Origin: Angiostrongylus vasorum
Taxonomy: Eukaryota > Nematoda > Chromadorea > Rhabditida > Metastrongylidae
DNA length: 64,000 nucleotides
Direction: 5' to 3'
NCBI GenBank assembly: GCA_018806985.1
Contig: JADANN010000397.1
Coordinates: 1 to 64,000, forward strand
Shown here one piece after another: positions 46,667 through 60,400 of this stretch. Numbering within the stretch: the first letter of the stretch is position 1; each line of letters starts with the position of its first letter. Below the pieces are notes generated by a model. It did no database searches, was not told the DNA's origin, and saw only the letters and a list, made by a program, of their open reading frames with translations. The translations under genes were made by a program, and so were the position numbers.

Positions 46667-46716
46667 CAACAATAATAATGACAACAACAACAACAAACAA
46701 CAACAACAACAACAAA
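46667..46716 (+). repeat. (AAC)n-rich simple repeat
   Basis: AAC and AACA units with an AATAAT interruption, inside the foldback element. Confidence 0.85.
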
Positions 46717-46749
46717 GATAACTATGCCAACCTCGCATCAGCTCAACAA

Positions 46750-47395
46750 GATCAGTTCATAAGGAAGTGTAAATAAATACATCGATTATTTATACGGATG
46801 TTTATAGAAAGCTAGTCTTTTGAACTCCACGATGTGTGAGATGTAGTTATTTCGAGAAAAAAGCGGCATAGAAACCTTTTTTTTTGAATCTAGAAGATTC
46901 AAATCATCTCACGACGAAAGTTTGTGCACAGAAGCAAAAAAATATTGCACAAAACACTTTGACCAGGTTCCGATTCAAATTTCACTATGCGAAAAGTGAT
47001 CCCGGCCCAAGTTCTGAACGGGCGATTACGGAAGCTTGTGGTGCTGCTTGTTCTAAGCTGTTTCTTTCTAATTCCATCGTTCCTAGGAATGACGGTTTAT
47101 ACTTCATAGCGCTGGATGTTTTAAGGAACGTCGTACCACTCAGTGAAGGGGGTCTCAGTATGTGTATGTGTGCGTGTGAGTGTGTGTGTTTGTTTGCAGT
47201 TCGAATTAGCATTAACTGGGAGCGTCGCCGAAAAGACTGAGCAGTGGATTCGTTGCGACACGGTCACAGTCTGATTCGATCTGCCTCTTTTTTCTTCTAC
47301 GTCATCGTCTTATTCGTTTCCTTTTCCCTCTTCCTTTTCTTATTCACCTTTTTCTCCATCTACAACCTCGACCATCCGGCTTCTGTCGTTCGATG
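46750..47395. other. No gene accepted
   Basis: A 118-codon ORF (46884-47240) spans a GT-rich simple stretch at 47158-47200 and has no domain. No other feature. Confidence 0.4.
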
Positions 47396-47399
47396 GCAA

Positions 47400-47610
47400 A
47401 GGTATTTTGTTGTCATTATAAACATAGTCTTGTCACAATGATCACAATGTTATTTCCAAAACTCCAGACAGCAGGTGTCTGCTATGGGGACAACCGCGCT
47501 ATTACCCTTTCCGGGGCTAGTGCGTTCACCAACACACCATGCGGGTCCTTCGTTTCGCCTGTCTCTCAGCTAGTTCTATCGATCAGTGCCATCAGCAATC
47601 ACCCGTCAAC
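47400..47610 (-). repeat. SINE-2 copy
   Basis: ACAGCAGGTGTCTGCTATGG, CGCTATTACCCTTTCCGGGG, CATGCGGGTCCTTCGTTTCG and CTCAGCTAGTTCTATCGATC are SINE-2 in reverse orientation. Confidence 0.65.
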
Positions 47611-47639
47611 GGGATTGATCTGGGAAGCACAAATCAGCA

Positions 47640-47860
47640 CTGAACATAGTTAAGCTGAGGCTATAGTCGAAATCACAGTGCTAACTTTTTTATTTACTGC
47701 CTAATACAATTTTTCACCGCAGGGTATTGTGTGTGACAAAACCACAATGATGTTGAGATATTTGCAAAACTCCGGACCGCAGGTGTCTGCGATGGGGAAC
47801 GAACGCGCTATTAACCTTTCCGGGTGCTGACGCGTTTACCACCACATGGTCATATCATTT
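47640..47860 (-). repeat. SINE-2 copy, in tandem with the previous one
   Basis: CTAATACAATTTTTCACCGC, ACTCCGGACCGCAGGTGTC and GGGGAACGAACGCGCTATT are SINE-2 in reverse orientation. Confidence 0.65.
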
Positions 47861-48246
47861 TGAATATTGTTCGCTGAGAAACTTCGCAAGATGATTTCCA
47901 CTCTAGCGTTGGACTCAAGTGGCATTTTTTTGGATATTTGAGTTAGGCATTCTTATGCTTACTACTCTGTGGTAAGTTGCCCAAATTCCCACTTTCTTTA
48001 AATTTAATTATGAGTCGTGCCAAATTATTTTGTTCTAAATCAAAGGTGGTTTAATTCGTTAAACAAGCATTATAACCGCAGTTATACGCAAGTACTCTCC
48101 AGTGATTTTTCATTAGTTTTCATTCAAAAAATATTATCAATGATTAGATCTTGCGCCAATGAAGAGTCTTCACAAAATCCTTTTTGAACAAAACTGGTCG
48201 ACTTTAGTGAATTGTTGGTGATTTACTGAATGTTGTCTGCTTCCAG
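47861..48246. other. 5' flank or first intron of the SLC26 gene
   Basis: It ends in the acceptor GCTTCCAG. No N-terminal coding exon or clear promoter was identified, so the true first exon or an SL trans-splice site remains unplaced. Confidence 0.4.
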
Positions 48247-48451
48247 TTGTTGTCGAGAGCTGTACCACTGGGTGTGGCATGTCGTGATAGACTCTCACGA
48301 TTTTGTCGCAGATTGCTTCGACCTCGCAGGATTCTTAGAATCACTTCGTTCTTTCCTATTCTCTCTTGGTTACCTCATTATGACTGGTCGCATTCATTTT
48401 TTGGCGATCTCTCTGGAGGATTAACGATGGCCGTTTTTTCAGTGCCACAAG
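48247..48451 (+). CDS. SLC26 gene, first exon found
   Basis: Acceptor CTTCCAG, donor GTAGGA. It encodes LLSRAVPLGVACRDRLSRF and PHYDWSHSFFGDLSGGLTMA, ending in SVPQ with phase 1. No in-frame ATG precedes the conserved part, so an upstream exon must supply the start. Confidence 0.8.
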
Positions 48452-51400
48452 GTAGGACAGTTGTATTATACTTATTGTTCAAAATAGTTGGTTGTTTGTT
48501 TCCGATTACGCTTGTGGTCGTGGTCTTTTTTTTCCAGGAATTGCATTAGCCGGGATCACAGGGGTTCCACCAGTCTACGGTCTCTACACGGCAATTTTTT
48601 CCTTCATTTCTCTACATTTTCTTTGGCACTTCAAAGCACAATGCTCTAGGTGGAGTTTAGAAATACAATTAGTAGAACTTCTTTCAACTGTTTTTCAGAA
48701 AAAAAAGTGTTGCTGATGGCAAAAGATCGATAGAACTAGCTGAGAGACAGGCGAAACGAAGGACCCGCATGGTGTAGTGGTGAACGCGTTCCTCCCCAGA
48801 AAGGACAATAGCGCGTTCGTTGCCCACCATAGGCACCTGCGGTCCAGAGTTTTGCAAATATCTCAGCTTCGTTGAAGAAAAAAGTGTAGGGTTCTAAGCG
48901 TTATCTCCCGCTGTATGTTAAGTACAGAATGGTAGAATATGCATATCTTTGTTTCGGAGAGCGACAGCTCAATAATTCTTCAGTTGATGATATACACGAA
49001 AAATGTTGCATCCTTTTTTTTTGTGTAGAGATAATGTAACGATATTGTTTTCTCTTATTTCATGTGGATTCGCTGTACTTTCTCTAATGACACACACGGC
49101 AATCGAAAAGGTTATGATGAGGACAGCGACGAACTACAATGCAACGTATTATGTGAATCATACCATTGAGTGCTTTGAGACAATCCTTGATGATGCAAAT
49201 GGGACCCTTATGTGAGCAGCAGTTATAGGCATTTCATATCACGTTACCTATCGCTAGTATCAGGTTGGCACTATTTCGCGTAAACCTCAACGCACGGATC
49301 TCGAGTGTTTGTCGTCAGGAAACTGTTTTTTTCCTTTTCTTCCACTTCCCTTTTTTCTGTTTGTAGATTGGGTAATGCGACATCGTTGTTAGAAAAGGTA
49401 ACCACAGAAATGTGGACAGATGGTGTGAATCCCGTGAAGGAGATACATGTTGCTACAACAATTGTATTTTTTTGCCGGTTGCATTCAGGTAATGTAGGCT
49501 TCGTTAGACATAATCATCCTTGCCGTTTTTGGATCTCCTGTTTTTTCTTGAAAAAATGCAAGAAATTTTTTTTCAAAAAAAGCTGTTTTCCCACTTTTTG
49601 CTAGCACCATATTTGTTACGATGTTATTATTAATCATAAGACTTGTTATTTCCATACAAATGCCTTAGAACATCAAACCGTTTAGGTTATAATGGGAATA
49701 TTCCGACTTCAGTACCTTACAACGGTGTTTTCCGAACAAGTAATGTCTGGATTTGTCGTAGGTGGAGGTGTCCATGTCTTCTTTGCACAAATTGGAGATG
49801 TACTTGGTGTGAAATTACCTAGGAGAAGTGGGCCAGGTTATTTGTATTACGTAAGTCAAGGATATTCACCATAATGAGCAGACTAAGAATGGAAGCCTGG
49901 TAATTATATACGATAAATTCTAAAAATAAAAAAACGTGGAGTGTATTCATCAAGGGTTTTTGAAACGTAAAAAAAAGGTAAAGCTTTCGGCGTTGATCAA
50001 TCCTTGAAGGATGCGCAATGCAGTAGACCCATCAAGCATCGTTCGAGGTGATTGAATGCTTGTCTGGCCTTTACAATGACTCGCTGTTGCTTACTCAACT
50101 CAGTGCTGCTATCCACCCAGACTCACCTGTACCATTTTCTCGACTGCGGTGGAGAGGAAAGCTTGGTGAGCTTGGGGCGTGGGATCGATCCCATGTATAC
50201 TGCAGGTCGTCTCTAACCACTGTGCTACACGTACTCCATTTAATACATAATATGAGCAAAACTGACTTTAATATTTTAATATTAGGGCCATAGAATAGCT
50301 GCAATTCGAAAGTAACCAGATGATCTTAAGAAATTTCAGCGACTATGTGATCTCGTCGAGAACATATGTAATGTTCACTGGCCAACATTTGCCATATCAC
50401 TATCATCGTTTATATTTCTGATATTTGGCAAAGAGTTCGTGTCTCCATGGCTTAGTACTGCTCTTCATTTCCCAGTTCCTTTTGATCTGGTTTTGGTAGG
50501 TGATGCTGCTTCTCGAATTCTTTATTGTTGGAGATGTTTACAAAAAAAAAGTATAGAAGGGTTCTTCTTCGTTCGAAGTGAACAATGTAAATGACTGTTC
50601 AAAACTAATTTATATAGTAAAGATATGTCTTCTGTATTGATTTCTTTATCCTGTTCATAGGTTGTTGTTGGCATCACTGCTACCAATTATGCTGAACTTT
50701 CACGAAGACATCATATCAAAGTTTTGGGAAATATTCCAACAGAGTTCGTGTCCTTTATATATATATATATATTATTTATATTTTTGCTTTTTTTTTCCTT
50801 GGATAGCAGAAAGAAAGAGGTCTTCGTTATTTCTTCTTTTTTATCTTCTTTTTTCCCAGATTTCCGCCTACTTCTCTACCTCGTCTTGACCTCATTCAAT
50901 TTATTGGTTTAAACGCAGCGGCTATTGCTTTGACTGCTGTTGCAATTCACTTGACTGTTGCTAAAATTGTGGAGAAGCGATATAAGTACAAAATCAATCA
51001 CGGGCAGGTAAAAACTGCTGTGGTAACAGCGTCTAGTACACCTCTCTCCCGTCTCTTCATTGTCTTCTCCATTTGGTGAGTAAAATTTATCAGGAAATAT
51101 ACTATGCCAAACCTTTAGGAATTATACGCCCTTGGATTTGTCGGTATCTTGTCGTCATTTTTTCCTGTATTTCCTGTTACATCAGGATTCGCTCGAAGTG
51201 TTGTAGGAGCTGCAGTTGGAGGCAGTACTCAGGTACTTGGAACTCGTATTAGTCCCATTTGCTTTTTTTCACCCAGAATTTGACTTGCATTCGTTCATAT
51301 TTAGGCTAAATTTTTTAATTTGTTTTTTCATACATTTTTTTATCTATTTTACGTGACCTGTCATCAAATGTGCTGTGCGGATTGCAGCACTTCTTGCATT

Positions 51401-54400
51401 CAGTTCGTTTTCCGCATATTTGTCTCCGATCATTTCGCATGTTATTTCAGCTGCTGCTCGTGGGTTTCCTCTTCTTTATGAATTTCATATAGCGTTGATC
51501 GAATCAATTCATCTTCTTCTTGAACATAACCAGGCTATGGCGTTCCCACTGGATTGGAGGAGAAAGCTGAGACGAGAATCGAACTAGAGTCTATTGTTTC
51601 CTGTTCGACAGCACCACTAACAACTGCGCTATCCCCCACCCTCTTTCCTTACAATCCGCGACATTGTCTTCATATAAAATGAGAGAGCGTCTAGTGTTTT
51701 TCTGTCTTAGCTAGTCTGCATCCTTACTAAGTGCTTTACTTATTTAGATTTTATGATACTTATTTGGCTACTTCGATGGCCCGCCAACAAGAGAGGTCTG
51801 GGCACTTTCTCTTCCTGTGTTTTTCCCGCGATTGTCGTGCATGATGGTGATAAGACCCGAACATGGTGATGTTGGCAACACCGCTTCCATAAATCATAAA
51901 TGGTTTCCAGTTGTTGTTGCAAATGATTGACAAAAGAGTACACATCTGTACATGCCATCTCTCAGTTTTTCTACTATCAGCTGTTTTCACTGCACCATCC
52001 CACAGTCCCGTCTCTGTTGCAATTTCGAGGTATACTCTCCTGGATGTCGAAGATCGGATAACTTTCGAAGTTCAAAACCGCGAATTCTGGCTAGGAAATT
52101 GTGTGCGCAGATTGTCTTTTAGAAGGCACAGAAATCATTCAATTACTTTGTAGATGTTATAGAGTGAAGAAGCATCAACACCCATGTCTATGTCGCATTT
52201 CAAAACGCTTACAAATCTATAAGAGGCTCAAATGTTGCCGACACTATCCTCCTTCATTTGCCAAATTACTTTTCATGTGGGTTTCTGTGTTCAGTGAACG
52301 CTTGGCTGCACGTAGTATACGCTCCCCGAATCAGAGGACCACCTAGTAGAACCTGTTTTTAACAATGTACCAAGGGTTTTTCTGGAACTGGATTTTACCT
52401 CAGTTTCCACTCATTTTTTCGTTTCGTTGAATTCACTGAGCACCATCTCTGATTCACCACTTTCCCTTGAAAACAATGTCATCACCAAATCTTCGTTTTG
52501 GTGAGAATTTGACGTTAATGCTTATGCCTTTCTCATTGTAATCAATTAACTTCACTGTTTACCGAAATTTGGATGAGATAATGTCGCCTTGTAGCACGTT
52601 TTTTTATACAGGTATGATAACCAATCGATTAGAAGCTGTATTTTTGTTGTGCAGGTATGACGACAGTCAGCTATAGCTCGTTTTTCATACCACCTATTCA
52701 GTTCTTAGTCCATTGGTACTTATAGCGTTAGATTCTTAAATAGTTACTTGGATACTTGGATGGCCCCTCTTCTCTAGTAATGCGGGCCCAGGCATAATTT
52801 CCATTGTTTCGGAGTTCCGCTGGTTTTAGCCACTGTGGTTCCTTGGAGTCCTGAGGTCAGCCAGGCCAAAGTCTGTTAGCAACGTAATAGTATTTTAGCA
52901 GCCGGATATAAGCTAACTGATTCAGTAGCGATTTCTTTGCATGAGCAATCCTCACATCTATCTTATTGATCACAGCATTTTATGAATTCCATTCATTTCC
53001 TCTTGCTTATCATCCACGAAGTTCTGTGAACTTTCCACATTTTGTCTTCTTTATGAATGTCGTTAAATGCTGGTGAAGTCGATTCTCCCTGAAGTCCTGG
53101 AATAGCTGTGCTACAGCCTTCCAATGTGGATTTGAGGAAATAAGTCGGGCACAGACAACTCCGGTACAATCTTCACAATCCCGACGAAGTGAGAGGTTTC
53201 CTGAGCTTGGTGAGAGATCGAACCAGCACCAACACAGAGATGGATGAAACCATCACCTTTGCGCTATCCTTTCCACAGACAAACAATAATAACAGCAATA
53301 GTAGTAACCGTCAATTGTATCACTTGTGTGGTTTTTGATCCCCATGGTGGTCGAAATTGTCGAGCGAGCTCTAGGAAAGTACATATTGTTGTCCGTCGCG
53401 GACCGTTGTTCATTGGACTGCGTTTCCACAGGGGATACGAAGAAGTTTACAATTTCGTTATGAATCGATTCCTTTTCATTATTTTGTCGATAAAATTGTC
53501 ATGTTTAGCTCTCCGGATACTGTAGAAGCAGGTAATACTGCCTTTGTTTCCGGATAGAAATGTCGAATTCCTAATTAACTTTCTTGAAATACTGTTTGGG
53601 ATTCCAGCGGTTAGCATTCTCGCTGGTGAAGTCACTTTGAGTCAAGCTGTGCTTGACTCTTAATTGCTGAACAAGGTCCACCGGTGTTTTTGAAGCGATC
53701 TAATATTCTCAACTATTAATTGCACAATATAACAAACTTCAACTGCTTCACAATATTGCTGGTGGCACTGATCCATAGAACTAGCTGAGAGACGAGTGAA
53801 ACGATAAACCCGCATGGTGTGGCGGTGAACGCGTTAGCCCTCGGAAACGGTAATACCGCGTTCGTTCCCCACCGTATTCACCTGCCATGCGGAGTTTTCC
53901 AAATATCTCGCCACCATTGTGGTTGTACTTCACAATATATCATTTTTTCAGCTTACCTGTCTATTTTCGTCATTGGCTTTGGTTTTCGTTATTCTATATA
54001 TTGGTCCGGCACTTGAATATCTACCTCAATGCATCCTGTCAACTATGATAATCGTATCTCAAAAATCGATGTTAACAAAACTCGCCGAGCTTCGAGAGTT
54101 GTGGCCAGTATTCAAAGTCGATTTCGTAAGCAATCATTTCCTATCGAAACTCTTTTCTATTTTCATTCTTAGGCTCTGTTTTACTACACAGAATGTTTTC
54201 GTTTTTTGATTATTTTAATGTTTGTGTAATTTCATGAATGCTCAGTGATATTAGAGGGTTTCTTGCTCCAACGGAGCTCATCACCAGCTTTGAGATTTGC
54301 GGGTTTCCAGACTACTCATCTCAGTACCTAGAGCCGCTCATTTGTGAGAATACGGAATGCAAATGGCAGTTACACTGTTACAAGTAAACCAAAAACAACT

Positions 54401-57400
54401 AATTATGTGTTGTGACGGTCCATCGGATTCTGTCACGGTGATTTCAACTCGTAGAAGTCACGAGTGCTCGTGTCCACTCACTCTTCGCTTTATTGTCGGC
54501 TACGTCCTGCCAGAGGGTTGCAGTGAGAAGATTGTCTACTCTTGACTCTTGTCTGCTTAAAAACTCTTGACATTTCTCTTGCTTTTATTTCTGAAGCAGA
54601 ACATTTAACTCGATTGTGAAGAAAGAAACATACATCGCCGAGTTTTCTTGGAATCAAACCAAAATAGGTGAATAACACCACTATTTAAACTCTCCTCCGC
54701 CTTTCCTATTCCCATAATCAGTGGGATTTTTTTCAAAGCCTGTTAGACGGAAGGCAATCAGACAGGAAAACTTAATGACGGGAACGTTCCTTCACACTTA
54801 GTCACAGGTAAACTGACATAACCCTTGTATAAGGCGACAAAGCGGTGGGCATTGATCAATCACTGAGGGGGTACGCCATGTATTCGACTTCATTTAGAAT
54901 CGTTGGGGATGATTGGATGCACATCTGGCCTTTACGATGACTCGACTTGAGCCGATGTGTTGACTCAGTGCTGCTATCCTCTCAGGCATCTCTGGCACCA
55001 ATTTGTCGACGGCGCGGGGATCGATTCCATGTCTATTGAAAGGGCCACCAAACACTGCCCTACACTCGCCAAGTTGGATAGATATTTTTTTTCACAGGCT
55101 GGAAAAAGCTTATACAATGACTTACTATGGACTACTGATGTATCGAGTAAGCGTTGTCGTCCTCCCAGACAAATCTATAGTACCAATGCTCTAGCCCTGG
55201 TGGGATGGAGGACTTTGTGAACTCGGGACGATGTATCGAACCAGCGATTGATCCAGTGATTATCGGCGCGGGGATCGATTCCATGTCTAGTTCTAGCCAT
55301 TGCATGTCGGTCTTGAAAAGCTTTCTAAAAATTTGCAAGATTTTTTACTAAAAGAGCTATATTACAATACTCCTCTAAATGTTGTCTGTTCTAGAAATTT
55401 ATAGGTAAATGCTGTGACGTTACTGTTTCAGACCATATGGCTCATGAGTATGTTGCTTACTGTATGCTTTGACATGGGAGAAGGTCTCCTGTTTGCTACT
55501 GGGTTTGCTGCATTAACAACAATTCTTCGGATGCAGAGGTTTGTTAGTGAAATTTTGACTGAAAGGCTTAAAATCCGTTGTTCCTATGCCTAAATATTAA
55601 GTTCTATAGGTAAATTGTAAAGGAGCTGATTTTAGGCCAAAGTGGCATTTTATTGCTCACGATTGTGATTCTGGTACTTTCAAGGAAACAAAGAAGAAGA
55701 ATCTTGAGTTAGTTGCTGGGAATGTTTGCATTTTTCGTATGGACGCACCACTAATATTTACTAGCATCGACAGATTCACTACGGTATATGAAACTGTATT
55801 CCTTAATTTATGTTAAAATTACTGTTAGGAATGTTTTTAACGTTACCATATGCTGCAGTGCACTGGTGCAGTACGTGTTTGTTTTTTGAATAAAACAACT
55901 GAGTTCTTAACGTAGGCTGTATGGCAGTCGGTGAAGACATGGGAACGATCGAAAGCTGAATCATTCGTCACCATGGAACAGATGGATACCCTCTTTGTGA
56001 ACGACATCTTTGAAAAGGTCAGATAAGGAGTGTATTTGCTAATTTGGTTAGGATATTGCAGCTAAAAAAAAGTGTTATCCAATCAGCGATCTGCTTTTAT
56101 AGCCATTCTACTATTATATTAGCATAGACTATTCAGCAAGAAAAGGGCGAGTGTGGCGCAATGGTCGGAGGCGCCCGGCAACACACACATTTAGTCGATT
56201 CCTGCTCGCGTGGCTCACCAAGCCTTCCATCCCTCCAGGGTCGGCAAATTGGTACCAGACTTGTCTAAGAGGATAGCAGCACTGGCTCGATAAATCGCTA
56301 GGCCACAGCGAGTCATTTTAAATGCCAGTTATGCATTCAATCACCTTCAAACGATGCTTAATGAAGTAGAATGCATGGCGCATCCCTCAGGGATTGATCA
56401 ACGCCGAGAGCTTTATCCTTATTTTTTATTCGGTAATAATCACCCGACTTTGAGTGTAGACTTGAATGGTTACGGCTACAACCTTAGTTTAATGTTAATT
56501 TGTCAAATAACTTTATTTCAGTGTTTAACCTTTTGTTTACACGCTATTATTTTTTTAATGGCACGGCATTAGGTAAAATGCAACTCTAACAATGTGAGAC
56601 GTTTCCAAAACTCGGACACTATGTTAGATTCCTTATTTTAACTAGGGTTTCGGCACTATCACCTTTTCCAAAGTCCTAATGGTCCTGGTCGAGTGACAAT
56701 AGAAGTTATTTTCTATGATGCACGTCTTTGTAATCGCACCAGGAGCAAATAATATCCTTCAGACGTGTCCTTTTATACAATGCGGTTTCATCCTAAGAAG
56801 TTGGCCTGTGGCGAAGCAGCAGCGAACATCATAAGAAATAACTATTGTACACGTTTTGCTTGAATTATTGCGGTTATGCAGGAGACGATAATGACGGAAT
56901 CTTAGCTACAATAAGGTTTTGTAACATCCTCGTACGAACTATTCAATAAATCAAGTTATTGTTTGTCCATGCTAAGGTTAAGTGAAATTCGGTTCTTAAA
57001 AATGTTGCAGCGTTACTAAAGTTTGAACTTACTTATGACAAAGTGATGCAAGCGTGGACATTCCATTCGCATAAAATCTTTGATCACTGGACTCTATGAA
57101 GGCGTCGAAGGCTTCGCTGGCCACCTCTTTTAGCACACACTTTTTTCACGCACTCATTTGCACAGATTTTTGGAGCGCTGATCTGTTGGTGATAGCATTT
57201 GGTGAAAAAAGACGGATGTTTCAAGACCTTATAGTGCGACTCTTTTGGCTTCTGGATCAATATTTTTGGAAGCGCGAACGTTCTCATGCATCAGAACCAG
57301 CCGTTTTCGATTGATCGGTTGCAGACTTGCGTGAGTTTCTTAATGTTTTTTTGTCTACTTCTTCTACTCGAATTATTTCCCCACGTTTCAAGAAGTTGCA

Positions 57401-60400
57401 ATGACTGATTCTGTCCAACGAGCTAAAAAGATTATCGTAATCTCCTTTTGACACTTCTGACACATTTGAAAGTTACTCGGAAATTCATCGTTGTCATCTC
57501 CTTACTCAATGTCGTCTGTTGTTGTCCAGAATCCAACCTCACCGGCATGTCACAACACTAATTTCGGCAGCGCAAATTGAAATAAAATTAATAATATTTA
57601 GAATGTCAGCTAAAAAATAGTGAGAAATCCATGCTTGGAGTGATGTTTAGGATATTACAGGATATCCCAAAAATGAAAACAAGTAGGGGGAAAGGATGTC
57701 GACGTATGATTGCTTTAGCACCGATAGTGCAAAAACACGGCCGGTGGAATGGGAAGGCAAGGGCGTCGGTTGATGTTATGGATAGCGCGTGAATCCCCGG
57801 TATGAGTAATGAGTACGAGTTCGAAGCCTAGTTGAGGTTCCGAGCTTTGCTCATATCTCAACATCCTTCTCCACCGGAATTTTCGAAGTATCCAGTTGTT
57901 CCTATTGTGCACTAGAGCAATTCATTGAGACAACTTTTTCATGTGACACGTGAACACATATGATGCAGAACCCAGTAGTCTTGCATTATGCCATTCCCAT
58001 AGGAATTGTAGACTTGATTGAGGTCAACGCGGTGATCAACTATTAAGCAACATCTGTGATTATTACGCTTTCCATGCGCGATTGGAAGTATTCATTCCAG
58101 TCATATAATATATATATATATATAAATATAAAGAATAAAAGACAAAACAGTCGGCATTGATCAATCTTTGAGGGATGCGCCATGCAATCGACTTCATTAA
58201 GCATCGTTTGGAGGTGACTGAATGAATATCTGGCGTTTACATGACTCGCGGTGGCCTACCGATGTATTGAGCCAGTGCTGCTATCCTCCCAGACAAATCT
58301 AGTACCAATCTGCCGATCCCGGAGGGATGGAATGCTTGGTGGGCCATGGGCGCGGGCACCGATTCCACGTGTGTGTCGCAGTGGCGCCTCCAACCACTGC
58401 GCCACACTCGCCATTTGATATTAATAGTGCTGATAAACTCCAGTTGCCTTTATCTCTGTTCGAGCTACAGAAAGCAAAGGAGGGGAAAAAAAGCTAGATT
58501 CAAAGTGGTATATGAGCCTCCGACCTACACAACCTACAGTTTTCTGTGGCGATTAATGGGAAACCCTCTGAGTAGTTATTTATGAAGTGAAGGCAAAAGT
58601 CGATACCAAGCCACAAAAAACCAGTATTAATACGTAGCGCGCTGTGAGCTCCGCTTTGCGATGTCGTGCAGTGAGAAACAACCGGTATGGATGGCAACCA
58701 GTTAGGTGCGATCAAATCTCGTTTTACGACAGAAGTCATTTATGCTGGATCAAGGAAACACATCCCGTATAATCATGAGTACTGTTTGTTTTGATGAATT
58801 CACAACATTGAATATCTCTTTAAAAGTACTCACTCCTCCGTAAAGCTAGTTGTAAAAAAAACCCATCGTGGTTGCGCAACGGAATGCAACGGGTGTCAGT
58901 GAAAAGACTGCACTATTACTATCCATGGAAAGGCAATGCCACTACGTATTTTCGATAACGATAGAGCTTTTACTTTGCCTAGTTCTCTTCTCTTTGTAAT
59001 ACCGTCGCTTTAAAAAAGACTACGGCAATGATTGCTGCTAATTAATCCGTGCAGTTAAATAGGCTACATTAATAGACTACGTGAACACTCGAGAGCAATG
59101 TTCCATGATAAAACATTTTTGAAGACTTTCCGAAAAACTAGATGCCTCAATAAGGAAGTCTGATGAGCGGAATGGCAGAATCGAGAACAGTTTGGAATAG
59201 GAGATTGAATCCGAGATAAAAACTGTTTTGATAAACGCCTCTACATCATATTTCCTCCATAATATCTCACTTTTCGTGAAGAAGAAGGCGTATCTGGTTG
59301 TAAATACCGTTTAATGGGAAATTTATTCCGATTAAATCCATATGGACTAGAGAAACTGTCTCAAGCTCTCGAAATGCTAACATTGTGTAGTTGGTCTTTG
59401 CACCACTCTCTGCATGAACAATGCAGAATTCAGCCAATAACTAAAAAAGGAATACTACTGTGAACCGACTTCCATTTAACCTCGGTGTGAATGATCAACG
59501 TACCTTGTTTCATCGATAAACTAACATGGGGTTGTTACCAAATATTTATTCGGCTAACGTTTTGACATCTTCTCTTCCTTGAAGCCGATGATCCGAGTCG
59601 ATGTTCACAGTCGTTCGTCCTTACAATGTGGAGTCTTCATAGTCAAATCGAGTCGATTCTTCTGTAGTGGAGCAGCACTCGAATGAGAACCTCACTCGTC
59701 TCTATACGACTACGAAGATCCCCGTTGTGAATGCGAGCTACTGTGGACCATCGATTCTGATCAGTCAGCTCTGAAGAAGACGAAGACGTGAAAACGTTAG
59801 CCAAGTAAATGCCAAGTAAAAACCTCATGTTAGTTTATCAATGAAAATATTTTGGAAAAAATAATATCACCGCTGCAGATGGAGAAGATTGTGAAGAAGC
59901 TTTTGATGAGGGTATAAATTGCTATCCATTCAGAAGGTTCCTGTGGCATTGCGTATATCAAATTTATCAAATGAAGAAGAATCGTGGAGTCATATTTCCT
60001 CGACCATGATTAACTCGATTTATTATTCCACTGGAACATTCTTGGGAGTGACGAAAAGCTGCGAAAAAAGTGAACAACTGGTTTACTCAAATTTTTTGAA
60101 GAAAAGCTAGCACCACCATCGTTATCATCGACTTATCAATTACGATTCCACTATTCAATCGTTTTTGTTATAGGTTTTTATCTTTTCATGCAAAAGTAGG
60201 GCGACTTAGTGAAAGAGTACGGCAGTACCTTGGAAAGAAGAAGAACGAGTGAAATGGTGTGCTGCACGACTTTACGAACGAGTATTCTGGCAACAAGGAA
60301 AGATGCGTTAGAAAAGAGCCTTAGTAAAATGCATGCACCTTTTAGAAAACGATAAACACTGGGGGTTTTTTTCTCCGGACTTACTAGTAACGAGGAACAC

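Larger units (their letters stand above)
46547..46745. mobile_element. Small foldback element with terminal inverted repeats
   Basis: TGAGCTGATGCGAG at the left end is perfectly inverted at 46732-46745 (CTCGCATCAGCTCA), and the match extends ~6 bp further with one mismatch. GTT-rich and AAC-rich arms face each other inside. A hammerhead-like motif sits in the middle. No coding capacity. Confidence 0.55.

Noticed and set aside
46884..47240. 118-codon ORF as a gene
   Set aside because: It runs through a GT-rich simple repeat and has no domain or splice support.
51375..51587. Open stretch in intron 9 as an extra SLC26 exon
   Set aside because: The membrane protein reads continuously from exon 9 (GGSTQ) to exon 10 (LTCLFSS); this stretch has no family similarity.
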